Assembly: GCA_002995625.1 (NCBI GenBank)
Contig: PVBP01000005.1
Coordinates: forward strand, 1 to 64,000
Length of the DNA: 64,000 nucleotides
DNA from: Lysobacteraceae bacterium
Lineage (GTDB): Bacteria > Pseudomonadota > Gammaproteobacteria > Xanthomonadales > Ahniellaceae
Direction: 5' to 3'
Below the pieces are notes generated by a model. That model saw nothing but the letters and a program-made list of their open reading frames with translations. It searched no databases and was not told the DNA's origin. Positions 50,203 to 59,345 of this stretch are shown piece after piece (position 1 is the stretch's first letter; the number at the start of each line of letters is the position of its first letter). Position numbers and translations under genes: made by a program.

Positions 50203-50886
50203 GTGGCGCGCCGCTGCCGATTCCGGGGTTCGGGCTTCACGCTGGTCGAGGTCGTGATCTCGCTCGCGCTGCTCGCGCTGCTGATCCTCGGCGCGCACAC
50301 CGCGATCCGGACCTCGACCCAGGCGGTGGCCAGCGGCGAGCGGCTGATCGAGCGCACCAACAAGCTGCGCGTGACCCAGGAGCTGCTGCGGCGCCAGCTC
50401 TCGCAGGCGCTGGCGATGCCGATCGAACAGCGTCGCGGGACCAACGAGTCGATCTTCCTGTCCGGCGGCCGCGACGAGCTGACCTGGGTGTCGGCGATGC
50501 CGGGCTATCTCGGCCGGGGCGGCCCCTACGTGCAGCGGATCTCGCTCGAGCGCGGGCCGGGCGGCCCGTCGCTGGTGTTCCGCCATGCGATGCTGAACGG
50601 GTGGGATCCGGACGACGGTTTCGACGAGCGCGGCGCGCCCCCGGTGACGCTGCTCGAGGGCATCCGCGACCTCCGGATCGAGTACCGCGCCCTCGACGAC
50701 GCCGGCCGGCTCGGATCCTGGCAGGACCGCTGGGACAAGCCGTTCCAGCTGCCCTTGCTGGTCCGGATCCGGATCGAGTTCGACCGGGAGTCGCAGCAGC
50801 AGTGGCCGGAACTGGTGATCCCGCTGCTGGTGGATCCGGGCGCCGGCGCGATGAACGTCGCGCCGATCTTCGGGCCGCGCGGATGA
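50203..50886 (+). CDS. gspJ: Minor pseudopilin GspJ
   Basis: This 227-residue protein has the leader ending RGSG and mature start FTLVEVVISLALLALLIL with Glu at +5. The globular domain has the GspJ features RLIERTNKLRVTQELLRRQLSQAL and a C-terminal beta-rich domain (LLEGIRDLRIEYRALDDAG ... PLLVRIRIEF). GTG 50203, two nt after the gspI stop, is the likely start; no in-frame ATG lies near. Confidence 0.92.
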   Translation: MARRCRFRGSGFTLVEVVISLALLALLILGAHTAIRTSTQAVASGERLIERTNKLRVTQELLRRQLSQALAMPIEQRRGTNESIFLSGGRDELTWVSAMPGYLGRGGPYVQRISLERGPGGPSLVFRHAMLNGWDPDDGFDERGAPPVTLLEGIRDLRIEYRALDDAGRLGSWQDRWDKPFQLPLLVRIRIEFDRESQQQWPELVIPLLVDPGAGAMNVAPIFGPRG

Positions 50887-51806
50887 GGGTCGAGGTTCGC
50901 CGCCGGGAACGCACCGGGACCGCGGCGCGCGGCGTCGCGCTGCTGGTCGTGCTGTGGGTGGTCGTGCTGCTCGGGGTGCTGCTCGGCGCCTTCGTGATTT
51001 CGGCGCGGACCGAGAACCTGACCACGCGCTTCCTGTTCGACGCGACCCGCGCCCGCTTCGCCGCCGAAGCCGGCCTGAGCCTCGCGGTCCATGAGCTGCG
51101 ACGCGCCGATCCGCAGGCCCGCTGGGTCGCCGACGGCCGCGTCTACGAGGGCCGATTCGAGGACGCGAAGCTCGAGATCTCGATCATCGACGAGGCCGGC
51201 AAGGTCGACATCAACGTCGCCGACGAGGCCACCCTGTTCGCGCTGCTGCAGGCGGTCGGCATCGAGGAACCCCGCGCCCGCAGGCTGGTCGATGCGATCC
51301 TCGACTGGCGCGACGCGGATGACCTGGTGCGACCGAACGGGGCGGAAAGGCGCGACTACGAGGCCGCCGGACTGTCGTGGGGGCCTGCCAACATGGGCTT
51401 CCAGACCACCGGACAGCTGCAGCAGGTGCTGGGCATGACCTGGGAGATCTACGAACGCCTCGCGCCCCACATCACGATCTACACCGGCCAGGGCCAGCCG
51501 AGCTTGGGATTCGCGGATGCACCGGTGCTTCAGACCGTGCCGGGGGTCACGCCCGAGATCGCCGCGCAACTGGTCGCGCAGCGCCGCGCGCTCGCGCCGG
51601 CCGAGCTCGCCGGCATGCCGCTGATGCTGCCGAACGGCCAGCCGTTGGTGGCCGGGGGTGGGGGGCTCACCTATACTGTGACGTCCAAGGCGACCTTGCC
51701 CAATGGGGCCTGGACCTCGCTGGTGGCCACGGTCCGCCCCGGCGGGGCGCCCGGGCGGCGCGCGTACAGCATCCTCGGCTGGCGCGAAGGAACGGCGGAC
51801 GAATGA
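50883..51806 (+). CDS. gspK: Minor pseudopilin GspK
   Basis: This 307-residue protein caps the pseudopilus. Its N-terminal helix is VALLVVLWVVVLLGVLLGAFV after a basic leader. The typical Gly-Glu cleavage context is altered, as GspK characteristically lacks Glu at +5. The large alpha domain carries the helix-hairpin-helix-like SAM modules DINVADEATLFALLQAVGIEEPRARRLVDAILDWRDAD and VLQTVPGVTPEIAAQLVAQR. Its ATG overlaps the gspJ stop. Length agrees with the family (about 300-330). Confidence 0.93.
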   Translation: MRVEVRRRERTGTAARGVALLVVLWVVVLLGVLLGAFVISARTENLTTRFLFDATRARFAAEAGLSLAVHELRRADPQARWVADGRVYEGRFEDAKLEISIIDEAGKVDINVADEATLFALLQAVGIEEPRARRLVDAILDWRDADDLVRPNGAERRDYEAAGLSWGPANMGFQTTGQLQQVLGMTWEIYERLAPHITIYTGQGQPSLGFADAPVLQTVPGVTPEIAAQLVAQRRALAPAELAGMPLMLPNGQPLVAGGGGLTYTVTSKATLPNGAWTSLVATVRPGGAPGRRAYSILGWREGTADE

Positions 51807-52990
51807 GCGAGAGCGTGCTCGACCGACAGCTCGCGCGCGTGCGGGTGGCGTATGCCACGAGCCCGCTGGCGCGCTTCTTCGACTGGTGGTGGGGGCAGCT
51901 CCAGCCCCTGCTGCCGGCGAAGGCGAGGGCGTGGCTCGCCGAGACCCGCGACGAGGTGCTGCTGACGCTGTCGCCGGAGCGGATCGATCTCGCCTGGCGG
52001 GGCCGCAGCCCCCGCGCGCCGGGCAGCCTCGAGCGCGGCGCCGAGCCCGAACTCCTGAAGCAGGACCTGAAGGCCTATCTCGGTGGCACCGAGGAGCCTC
52101 CCGCGGTGTTCCTGGTCCTGCCGCCGGGCAAGGTGCTGCGACGGACGCTGACGCTTCCGGCGGCGGCCGAGCCGAACCTCCGGCAGGTCCTGTCCTTCGA
52201 GATGGACCGCCAGACCCCGTTCAAGGCCGACCAGGTCCACTTCGATGCGCGCATCGTGGCCCGCGATCCGGTGGCGAAGCAGATCCGGGTCGAGCTCGCG
52301 GTCGCGCCGCGCGCCGCGATCGACGGCGAGCTCGCCACCCTCGCGGAGCTCGGCATCGCGCTCCACGGCGTCGACATCGCCCCGCTCGGGGAGGGCTCCC
52401 GGGCCGGCTTCAATCTGCTGCCGCCGGAGCGCCGGGCGCGCCAGCGCGACGTCTGGCTGCTCGCGAACCTCGGCCTCGGGGCCCTGTGCGTGGTCCTGCT
52501 GCTGGCGGCGATGGCGCTGTCGGTCGCGAACCGCGAGGCGGCGCTCGAGGCGCTGCGCGCGACCGTCGATCGCGAGCGGATCGAGGCCAAGGCGGTCGCC
52601 GATCTGCGCTCGGAGCTGCGCGCGGCGGTCGAAGGCGCGAACTTCCTCGCCGAGAAGAAGCGCGCGCAGCCGGTGGTCAGCGACCTGCTGCTGGACCTCA
52701 CCCGGCGCCTGCCGCCGGATACCTGGCTGCAGCGCTTCAGCCTGACCGGGCGCCAGGTCCAGCTGCAGGGCCAGGCGCGCGAGGCCGCGAGCCTGATCCG
52801 CATCCTGCAGCAGTCGCAGATGCTCCGGGGACCGGCGATCCAGGGCGCGGTGACGCCCGATGCGCGCACCAGCAAGGAGCAGTTCCTGATCCAGGCCGAC
52901 GCCCGGACCCGGGTCGACGCGGTCGCGTCGGCCGCCGGCGGTGGCGCCGCTGCCCGCGAAGGCGAGAACGATGGCCGCGCCCGCCGCTGA
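51803..52990 (+). CDS. gspL: Type II secretion protein GspL
   Basis: This 395-residue bitopic protein links cytoplasmic GspE to the periplasm. The N-terminal cytoplasmic region is actin-like (DEVLLTLSPERIDLAWRG ... LPPGKVLRRTLTLP ... NLRQVLSFEMDRQTPFKADQVHFDARIV), as in PilM/GspL. One transmembrane helix (VWLLANLGLGALCVVLLLAAMALSV, about residues 215-240) is followed by a periplasmic PilN-like coiled coil and ferredoxin-like domain with LPPDTWLQRFSLTGRQVQLQGQA. It overlaps gspK (ATGA) and gspM (20 nt). Confidence 0.92.
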   Translation: MSESVLDRQLARVRVAYATSPLARFFDWWWGQLQPLLPAKARAWLAETRDEVLLTLSPERIDLAWRGRSPRAPGSLERGAEPELLKQDLKAYLGGTEEPPAVFLVLPPGKVLRRTLTLPAAAEPNLRQVLSFEMDRQTPFKADQVHFDARIVARDPVAKQIRVELAVAPRAAIDGELATLAELGIALHGVDIAPLGEGSRAGFNLLPPERRARQRDVWLLANLGLGALCVVLLLAAMALSVANREAALEALRATVDRERIEAKAVADLRSELRAAVEGANFLAEKKRAQPVVSDLLLDLTRRLPPDTWLQRFSLTGRQVQLQGQAREAASLIRILQQSQMLRGPAIQGAVTPDARTSKEQFLIQADARTRVDAVASAAGGGAAAREGENDGRARR

Positions 52991-53588
52991 CCGCGACCGC
53001 CTGCTGGCGGTGATCCTGCTGGTGCTGGCCGTGTTCGCGGTCTACCTCGTCGGCGTGCACTGGTGGTTCACGGCGCGCCATGTCGCGATCTGGCAGGAGA
53101 TGTCGGAACTGCGCGAGCAGGAGGCGACCTTCCGGGCGACCAGCGCCCAGCGCGCCGAGATCGAGGCGCGGCTGGCCGAGGTGCGCGCGTTCGAGGCGGG
53201 CAATCCGGCCTTCCTGCCGGAGACCGACTTCGACTCGGCGGCCGCCGCGCTGAGCCAGCGCCTGCGCCAGATCGTCACGCAGCACGCCCGCAGCGAGCAG
53301 AGCTGCCAGATCATCATGAACCAGTACGCGCCCTCGACCGAGAAGGAGCTGTTCGAGCGGGCCGCGATCCGGGTGCGCCTGCGCTGCACCCTCGAGGAGT
53401 TCCAGCCGATCCTCTACGACCTCGAGAGCGCGAGTCCGGTGCTGTTCGTCGACGAGGTCCAGGTCTGGAAGCAGACCGGCTTCCAGCAGCCGGGATCGAA
53501 CCAGGTCGCGAGCTACCTCGACGTCCAGTTCACGCTCTGGGGCTACCTGCGCAAGCGCATGCCGCAGGGCGAGGAGCGCGGCGCATGA
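52971..53588 (+). CDS. gspM: Type II secretion protein GspM
   Basis: This 205-residue protein has an N-terminal transmembrane helix (LLAVILLVLAVFAVYLVGVHWWF) and a periplasmic domain of PilO-like fold with an initial coiled coil (WQEMSELREQEATFRATSAQRAEIEARLAEVRAF). GspM partners GspL in the inner-membrane platform. The start overlaps gspL by 20 nt, consistent with translational coupling. Two Cys in SCQII and RCTLEEF may form a disulfide. Confidence 0.9.
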   Translation: MAAPAADRDRLLAVILLVLAVFAVYLVGVHWWFTARHVAIWQEMSELREQEATFRATSAQRAEIEARLAEVRAFEAGNPAFLPETDFDSAAAALSQRLRQIVTQHARSEQSCQIIMNQYAPSTEKELFERAAIRVRLRCTLEEFQPILYDLESASPVLFVDEVQVWKQTGFQQPGSNQVASYLDVQFTLWGYLRKRMPQGEERGA

Positions 53589-54352
53589 CCCGCGGGCGCC
53601 GGATCGCCACCGGGCTCGCCGCGACCGCCGGGGGGCTGCTCGTCGTCGTGCTCGCGCTCGCGTTCGGGCTCGGCCGTGGCTACACGCTGGCGAGCCTCGA
53701 CGCGGACGATGCGCCGCCGCCGGTCGAGGTGAGCCTCACGGCGGAGATGCCGCGGATGCCCGCGGCGTCGACCTACGGCGACATCCTGGTCCGGCCGCTG
53801 TTCAACGAGTCGCGCCAGCCGGAGGCCCTGCCCGATGCCGGCGCCATCGCCGCGGCCCAGCCGACCTCGCCGCTCAACGTCAGCCTGTCCGGCATCATCC
53901 TGACGCCCGGCGCGCAGATCGCGCTCGTCACCCACAACGCGAACCAGCAGACCGAGCGCGTCAAGGTGGGACAGCCGCTCGCCGGCGACCAGTCGGCCTG
54001 GACGCTCGCGGAACTCCGGCCACGGGCCGCGGTCTTCGATGGCGGTCCGCTCGGCCGCCAGGAGCTCGAACTCGCCACCGACACCGCCGGCAGCCCGCCC
54101 GGCGTCTCCGTGCAGATTCCCTCGCCGCAGGACGCGCAGGCCGCGAACGCCGCCGCGGCCGCCGGCGCGACGGCGCTGCCCGGTGCGCTATCGTTGCCGA
54201 CCGCCGGCCAGACGGACCCGCAGGCCAACCCGCCGCCTCCGGCCGGCACCCCGAGCGAGGAAGAGATCCGCAAGCGGATCGAGGAACGCCGCCGACAGCT
54301 GCGCGAGGAAGCGCAGCGGATCATGCAGCAACAGTCGACGCCGGGGGGCTGA
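53585..54352 (+). CDS. gspN: Type II secretion protein GspN (XpsN-like, GspC-like role)
   Basis: This 255-residue protein has an N-terminal helix (GLAATAGGLLVVVLALAFGLG) and a periplasmic domain beginning STYGDILVRPLFNESRQPE ... LNVSLSGIILTPGAQIALV, which matches the homology region of GspC that contacts the secretin. A Pro/Ala linker and a charged C-terminal helix (EEEIRKRIEERRRQLREEAQRIM) follow. Xanthomonas XpsN occupies the same operon place and binds XpsD. It overlaps gspM (ATGA), and gspD starts 2 nt after its stop. Confidence 0.85.
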   Translation: MTRGRRIATGLAATAGGLLVVVLALAFGLGRGYTLASLDADDAPPPVEVSLTAEMPRMPAASTYGDILVRPLFNESRQPEALPDAGAIAAAQPTSPLNVSLSGIILTPGAQIALVTHNANQQTERVKVGQPLAGDQSAWTLAELRPRAAVFDGGPLGRQELELATDTAGSPPGVSVQIPSPQDAQAANAAAAAGATALPGALSLPTAGQTDPQANPPPPAGTPSEEEIRKRIEERRRQLREEAQRIMQQQSTPGG

Positions 54353-54354
54353 GC

Positions 54355-56835
54355 ATGCCGTCCGCGCCCAGTGGAGCCTTGTCAGTGCAGAGATCGTCCG
54401 ACTCCCCGCCGGGCTTCGCTCCGGGCCCCGAGGTCATCGCCCGCGCGGGTCGGGCGCGGCACGCAGGCGTTGCGGTCGCGACCGCACGACCGGCCTCCGG
54501 GATCTTCCGGCGTCGTGGCGTGTCCGTGCGGCCGCTGCTGTGGGTCGCTGCCGCGACGTTGGTGGCCGGCTGCGCGACGACACCGACGGCGGACCATGGG
54601 GGCTCGCCGCGCCTGGCCGAAGCCGAACGGCTGCCGCCGCCCGCCCCGGCGGTCGCCACCGAGACGACCTCGGCGATGGCCGCCCGCGACGCGAGTCCGG
54701 TCGCGGTCGAGCCGCGCGGACCCGTGCTCGAGCGGGGCACCGGCGAGTTCTTCAATCCGACGGTCGCGCGTCGTGGCCCCGGCACCGGCGAGGCCGGGGA
54801 CGTCACGTTCAACTTCGAGAACACGCCGATCCAGGCGGTCGTGAAGTCGGTCCTCGGCGACCTGCTCCAGGAGAGCTACGTCATCGCCCCGGGCGTGCAG
54901 GGCAACGTGACCTTCGCGACCGCGAGGCCGATCAGCCTCGACCAGGCGCGCGCGGTCCTCGAGACGCTGCTCGCGTGGAACAACCTCGCGATGATCTACC
55001 GCGACGGCCGCTACACGATCCTGCCTTCGGCGCAGGCGATTCCCGGCAACCTGGTGCCGCGATCGGGTCCGGTCAGCGCGCAGCGCGGCTTCGACGTGCG
55101 CGTGGTGCCGTTGCGCTACATCTCGCCGACCGAGATGCAGAAGGTCCTCCAGCCCTACGTCCGGCAGGGCGCGATCGTCCAGGCCGACAACGCGCGCAAC
55201 CTGATCGTGCTGGCCGGCAGCAGCGTCGAGATGCGCAACTACCTCGAGACGATCGAGCTGTTCGACGTCGACTGGCTGCGCGGCATGTCGATCGGGATGT
55301 TCCCGCTCGAGCGCGTCGAGGTGAAGACCGTGCTGCCGGATCTCGAGAAGATCTTCGGCGAAGGCGGCCAGACCCCGCTGGCCGGGATGTTCCGGTTCCT
55401 GCCGATCGAGCGGACCAACTCGATCCTCGTGATCACGCCGCAGCCGGAGTACCTCGAGCGCGCGCGCGAGTGGATCGCGCGCCTCGACCGCGGCGGCAAC
55501 GACGCCGGATCGCAGCTCTACGTGTACTACGTCAAGAACGTCAAGGCCGCCGATCTCGCCGGCAACCTGTCCGACATCTTCGGCGGCGGGGGAGGCGGCG
55601 CCACCGGCGGGAGCGCGCCGCGCGCGGAAGCCGCGATCGGCGCGGTGGTGCCCGGGGTCCAGTCGGTCGAGATCAAGAGCCTCAACGAGGGCCCCGGACC
55701 GGACCGCCAGCCGCCGGCGGTGCCGGCCTCCGCGCCGCCGGCCGCGACCGGCGGCGGGATCAGCATCGTCGGCGGCGACGACGTGCGAATCACCGCGATC
55801 GAGGAGTCGAACGCGCTGCTGATCCGCGCGACCCCGTCCCAGTACGACTCGATCCTGGCCGCGATCAAGCGCCTCGACATCGAGCCGCTGCAGGTCCACA
55901 TCGAGGCCCAGGTGGTGCAGGTCAACCTGACCGGCAACCTCGAGTTCGGCGTGCGCTGGTTCTTCCAGAACTCGACGTCCGGAGACGCCGCGTTCGCGTT
56001 CCGCCGCGACATCCGCGGCTTCGGGACCGCGAACCCGCGCCGCAACAACGTCTGGAACAGCTTCGCCGGGAGCGCCGGGCAGGACGGCGTCAACTGGACC
56101 TTCCTGACGACCTCGGCCGAGGCCCTGCTGAAGACGCTCGAGTCGCAGAGCCGCGTGCAGGTGCTGTCGGCGCCGTCGGTGCTGGTGCTCAACAACAAGC
56201 AGGCGAACATCAACGTCGGCACCCAGATCCCGGTCGTGAGCTCGTTCATCAATCCGGGCACCGGCATCGTGAATCCCGGCCAGCCCGGGCAGCCCGGCCA
56301 GCCGGCGATCGGCTTCGGGCAGAGCTTCGTCCAGTTCCGCGACACCGGCCTGATCCTCAACGTCACGCCGCGCGTCAACCCCGGCGGTCTCGTCTACCTC
56401 GAGATCAAGCAGGAGGAGAGCAACATCGCCGGCGCACCGGACCCCACTGGCAACGTGCCGATCGCGCGGCGCGTGATCGAGACCGAGGTCGCGGTCCAGA
56501 GCGGCGAGACGCTGGTGCTCGGCGGGCTCATCAAGGAGGATCGGAACACCGGCCAGGACGGCGTGCCCGGCCTGATGCGGATCCCGGTGATCGGGCGCGC
56601 CTTCGGTCGTTCGACCAGCGGCACCGTGCGGCAGGAACTGCTGGTGCTGCTGCGGCCGACCGTGATCTCGAACAGCGACGAGGCGCGCAACCTGACCGAC
56701 GAGTACCGCATCCGCTTCGAGAACATCCGTCCGCTGATCGAACGCGAGATGCCGCGCCTGCGCGGCGACGGCGAGGCCGCGCCGTCCACTAGCGGGCCGC
56801 GAACCACTGATTCCAGCAACGAGAAGCCAGAATGA
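54355..56835 (+). CDS. gspD: Type II secretion outer-membrane secretin GspD (lipoprotein)
   Basis: This secretin forms the outer-membrane channel for folded exoproteins. The lipobox TLVAGC (about residue 73 from the given ATG) marks a lipoprotein, as in XpsD. N0-N3 domains follow (DVTFNFENTPIQAVVKSVLGDLL; YVIAPGVQGNVTFAT; VVPLRYISPTEMQKVLQPY; VYYVKNVKAADLAGNLSDIFGGG). The secretin domain has EAQVVQVNLTGNLEFGVRWFF, QVLSAPSVLVLNNKQANINVGTQIPVV and VQSGETLVLGGLIKED, with a GQPGQPGQP insertion in one loop. ATG 54355 gives an unusually long pre-lipobox segment; GTG 54520 or 54526 would place the lipobox at a normal distance and may be the real start. Confidence 0.95.
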   Translation: MPSAPSGALSVQRSSDSPPGFAPGPEVIARAGRARHAGVAVATARPASGIFRRRGVSVRPLLWVAAATLVAGCATTPTADHGGSPRLAEAERLPPPAPAVATETTSAMAARDASPVAVEPRGPVLERGTGEFFNPTVARRGPGTGEAGDVTFNFENTPIQAVVKSVLGDLLQESYVIAPGVQGNVTFATARPISLDQARAVLETLLAWNNLAMIYRDGRYTILPSAQAIPGNLVPRSGPVSAQRGFDVRVVPLRYISPTEMQKVLQPYVRQGAIVQADNARNLIVLAGSSVEMRNYLETIELFDVDWLRGMSIGMFPLERVEVKTVLPDLEKIFGEGGQTPLAGMFRFLPIERTNSILVITPQPEYLERAREWIARLDRGGNDAGSQLYVYYVKNVKAADLAGNLSDIFGGGGGGATGGSAPRAEAAIGAVVPGVQSVEIKSLNEGPGPDRQPPAVPASAPPAATGGGISIVGGDDVRITAIEESNALLIRATPSQYDSILAAIKRLDIEPLQVHIEAQVVQVNLTGNLEFGVRWFFQNSTSGDAAFAFRRDIRGFGTANPRRNNVWNSFAGSAGQDGVNWTFLTTSAEALLKTLESQSRVQVLSAPSVLVLNNKQANINVGTQIPVVSSFINPGTGIVNPGQPGQPGQPAIGFGQSFVQFRDTGLILNVTPRVNPGGLVYLEIKQEESNIAGAPDPTGNVPIARRVIETEVAVQSGETLVLGGLIKEDRNTGQDGVPGLMRIPVIGRAFGRSTSGTVRQELLVLLRPTVISNSDEARNLTDEYRIRFENIRPLIEREMPRLRGDGEAAPSTSGPRTTDSSNEKPE

Positions 56836-57311
56836 AAAACCTTATGAAAAGCGCCCTTGGCTTGTTGATCGCCGCGGGACTCGCCGGCTGCGCGACCCCC
56901 GGCACCCACGGCGGGCGTGACGCGGCCAGGTCCGGCCCCGGCGGGATCTCGCTCGACGCGAGCCCCGAGGAGCGAGCGGTCGCCAAGTGGATCCTGCTGA
57001 TCAACCGCGACTTCGCGGAAGCGTGGGAGTTCCTCACCCCCGGCGCGCGCTCGACGATGTCGCGCGAGGACTACGTGACGACGATGAACGGGCGGCCGAT
57101 CAACTGGCTCGGGGTCCGCTTCATCGAGAAGCGGTGCGAGATCGAGGACAGCTGCCTCGTCTCGCTCGAGGTGCCGTTCCAGGCCGGGCTCGGGCGCGGC
57201 GTCGGGATCGTCACGGCGCCGAGCTTCATCTCGGAGCGCTGGCTCAGGCTCGACGGCGCCTGGTACTACGCCCCGGCCGAGCTGACGCAGGCCGCGCCCC
57301 GCGAGCAGTAG
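56832..57311 (+). CDS. Small lipoprotein ending the T2SS operon
   Basis: This 159-residue protein has a lipoprotein signal with lipobox LAGC (Cys about residue 20). The mature part (ASPEERAVAKWILLINRDFAEAWEFLTPGARSTMSREDYV and a beta-rich C terminus with two Cys in KRCEIEDSCLV) looks like a small NTF2-like or DUF4878-type fold, but no family is recognised with certainty. Its ATG overlaps the gspD stop, so it belongs to the operon. It could act as a pilotin-like or secretin-assembly lipoprotein; this is inferred from position only. Confidence 0.8.
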   Translation: MKNLMKSALGLLIAAGLAGCATPGTHGGRDAARSGPGGISLDASPEERAVAKWILLINRDFAEAWEFLTPGARSTMSREDYVTTMNGRPINWLGVRFIEKRCEIEDSCLVSLEVPFQAGLGRGVGIVTAPSFISERWLRLDGAWYYAPAELTQAAPREQ

Positions 57312-57352
57312 GCGGACGACGACCGATGCTGCCGGCACCCGGTGAAGGGGGC

Positions 57353-57381
57353 TTGCACCCCCCCGAATGATCGCTTAACAT
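57353..57381 (+). promoter_or_regulatory. Sigma70-type promoter TTGCAC-17-TAACAT
   Basis: TTGCAC (57353-57358) and TAACAT (57376-57381) are 17 bp apart, the optimal spacing. It predicts transcription from about 57388 with a leader of roughly 100 nt to the ATG at 57492. This is the best complete promoter in the window. Confidence 0.7.
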
Positions 57382-57412
57382 CCTGCCCGCTAGTCCTCGG
57401 AGGCGGGGTCGA

Positions 57413-57426
57413 GCGCAGGCCTGCGC
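57413..57426. repeat. 14-bp perfect palindrome in the leader
   Basis: GCGCAGGCCTGCGC lies in the predicted 5' leader, about 65 nt before the ATG. It could be a regulator site or an mRNA stem if paired between transcripts; function unknown. Confidence 0.45.
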
Positions 57427-57491
57427 GCCGCGACCGAACGTCTGGGGTGAACAGCAACAAGCCCTGTGGTTCCTATTAGGAGAGTCTCCAA

Positions 57492-59036
57492 ATGAAAAGA
57501 AACAGTCTGACGACTGCCCTGCTGGCCGGCCTCGCCGGCGCGGCCGGCATCGCCGCGACGGCCAACGCGGTCAACGTCAACCCGGACGGCATCGGCGGCG
57601 CCCTGATCTATCCGTACTACACGGTCAACAAGGGCAACACGACCCTGATCTCGGTCGTCAACACGACCAGCCAGGTCAAGGCCGTCAAGGTCCGCTTCCT
57701 CGAGGGCCGGAACTCGCGCGAAGTCCTCGACTTCAACCTCTACCTGTCGCCGTTCGACGTGTGGGTCGGCGCGATCGCTCCGACCGACGCGGCCAACGCC
57801 AACTCGGGCGGCCAGCTGATCACCCCGGATCGCTCGTGCACGGTTCCCCCGCTGCCGACCGCCGGTCAGCCGTTCCTGACCTTCGCGTATGACGGCTCGC
57901 CGGGCAACGCGGCGATCGACCACAACCCGGCCCAGCTGCCGCGCTACTCGACCGTCGAGCGTACCCGCGAGGGCTACGTCGAGATGATCGAGATGGGCGT
58001 CGTCAGCGGCCCGCTCGCGACCGCGGCGACCCACGGTGCCAATGGCATCCCGGCGAACTGCAACGCGCTGCTCGCGGCCTGGTCGGCCGGCGGCGTCTGG
58101 CAGCAGACCCTCGGCGCGTCGAACGTGTCGCTGCCGACCGGTGGCCTGTACGGCTCGGGTGCGGTCGTCAACGCAGCCGAAGGCGTGATGTACAGCTATG
58201 ACGCCGTCGCGCTCGAGGGCTTCTACACGAACACGCAGGCTCCGGCCGCGCTGCACACCGACCCGTCGAACGTGTTCCCGCAGCTGGGCGCTGCGAACAC
58301 CAACGGCACCGTCGCGACCTCGATCGTCATCGCCAACAACGGCACGCAGCTGATCCAGGACAGCTGGGGTCCGGTGCAGGCGCCGCAGGGTGGTCCGGGT
58401 GGCTGGAATGCCGTGTCGGCGGTGCTGATGCACGAGGCGGTGTTCAACGAGTACCTGACCGCCGCGACCCTCGGCGCGACCTCGGAGTGGGTCCTGACCT
58501 TCCCGACCAAGCGCTTCTACGTCGACCGCATTGCGCCGGCGCTGGCTCCGTTCTCGAACATCTTCTTCGCGACGTCCGCCATCCCGGGTTCGTGCGAGCG
58601 CTACCAGGTCAACGTCTGGGATCGCGAGGAGCAGACCCCGCTCTCGGGCGTGCCGGTGTCGCCGCCGCCGCCGCTGGGCGTGCCGACCCTGTGCTACGAG
58701 GCGCAGGTGCTGGCGATCAACCAGAACCTGACGGCGATTTCGCCGGGCTTCCGCAGCGAGACGGCGAACCTCGGTTCGCGCTTCGCCGAGAACATCTTCG
58801 CCGGCGCGAATCCGCCGTCGAGCCTGTTCAACGCGGGTCACGTCCGGGTCCGCTTCAACCAGGCGTCGCAGGTCCTGACGAATGCGCTGTCGCAGCGTCA
58901 GTACTTCGGTCTGCCGGTGGTCGGCTTCTGGACCGTCCGTGCGATCAACGGCAACCTCGGTGGGGTGCTGGCCAACTACTCGGGCACGCACATCCACAAG
59001 TACGAGCGTCGCGTGAGCGGCGGCACTGTGCCGTAA
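57492..59036 (+). CDS. Secreted protein of unknown function with own promoter and terminator
   Basis: This 514-residue protein has a signal peptide (TTALLAGLAGAAGIAATANAV, cleavage near residue 26) and then NPDGIGGALIYPYYTVNKGNTTLISVVNTTSQVKAVKVRFLEGRNSREVLDFNLYLSPFDVWV, a stretch widely shared by uncharacterised exported proteobacterial proteins. The rest is beta-rich, low in Lys, with few Cys. No sorting tail or anchor is seen at the C terminus (GGTVP). A complete promoter, a strong ribosome binding site (TAGGAGAG), and a textbook terminator suggest abundant, monocistronic expression, possibly of a surface or extracellular structural protein. Function is unknown. Confidence 0.85.
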   Translation: MKRNSLTTALLAGLAGAAGIAATANAVNVNPDGIGGALIYPYYTVNKGNTTLISVVNTTSQVKAVKVRFLEGRNSREVLDFNLYLSPFDVWVGAIAPTDAANANSGGQLITPDRSCTVPPLPTAGQPFLTFAYDGSPGNAAIDHNPAQLPRYSTVERTREGYVEMIEMGVVSGPLATAATHGANGIPANCNALLAAWSAGGVWQQTLGASNVSLPTGGLYGSGAVVNAAEGVMYSYDAVALEGFYTNTQAPAALHTDPSNVFPQLGAANTNGTVATSIVIANNGTQLIQDSWGPVQAPQGGPGGWNAVSAVLMHEAVFNEYLTAATLGATSEWVLTFPTKRFYVDRIAPALAPFSNIFFATSAIPGSCERYQVNVWDREEQTPLSGVPVSPPPPLGVPTLCYEAQVLAINQNLTAISPGFRSETANLGSRFAENIFAGANPPSSLFNAGHVRVRFNQASQVLTNALSQRQYFGLPVVGFWTVRAINGNLGGVLANYSGTHIHKYERRVSGGTVP

Positions 59037-59066
59037 TCCAGGACTGCAGCGACTGCACGTTCGAAG

Positions 59067-59096
59067 GAGCCCCGGGAAACCGGGGCTCTTTCTTTT
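59067..59096 (+). terminator. Intrinsic terminator of the secreted protein gene
   Basis: A 9-bp stem (GAGCCCCGG/CCGGGGCTC) with a GAAA tetraloop is followed by TTTCTTTT. It begins 30 nt after the stop codon and is the clearest Rho-independent terminator in the window. Confidence 0.9.
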
Positions 59097-59345
59097 GCGA
59101 TCCACCGGCCAGATGCGACGGACTCGATCGCGCCGCTGCGCCTTCGGCATGCCGCCACATGTTCGACTTCGAAGCCGCAGGGCTGGCATCCCGCCCCGGG
59201 TTCTCCACCGACGGTGCCCGGCCAGTGCCCGGCCGGAGCGAACGCCCGTCCGCCCCTGATGCACGTTCATCGGCCGCACGTCCCGGTATTCAGGATCGCT
59301 GCCGCGTGCCTGTGCTAGGTTAGGCCCATCTCACGGCCCCTCGAC
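59097..59345. other. Intergenic region without recognisable gene
   Basis: About 250 nt between the terminator and the next exported-protein gene (309 nt including the terminator). A TAGGTT hexamer at 59316-59321 may be a -10 for the downstream gene. No conserved coding or RNA feature was found. Confidence 0.4.
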
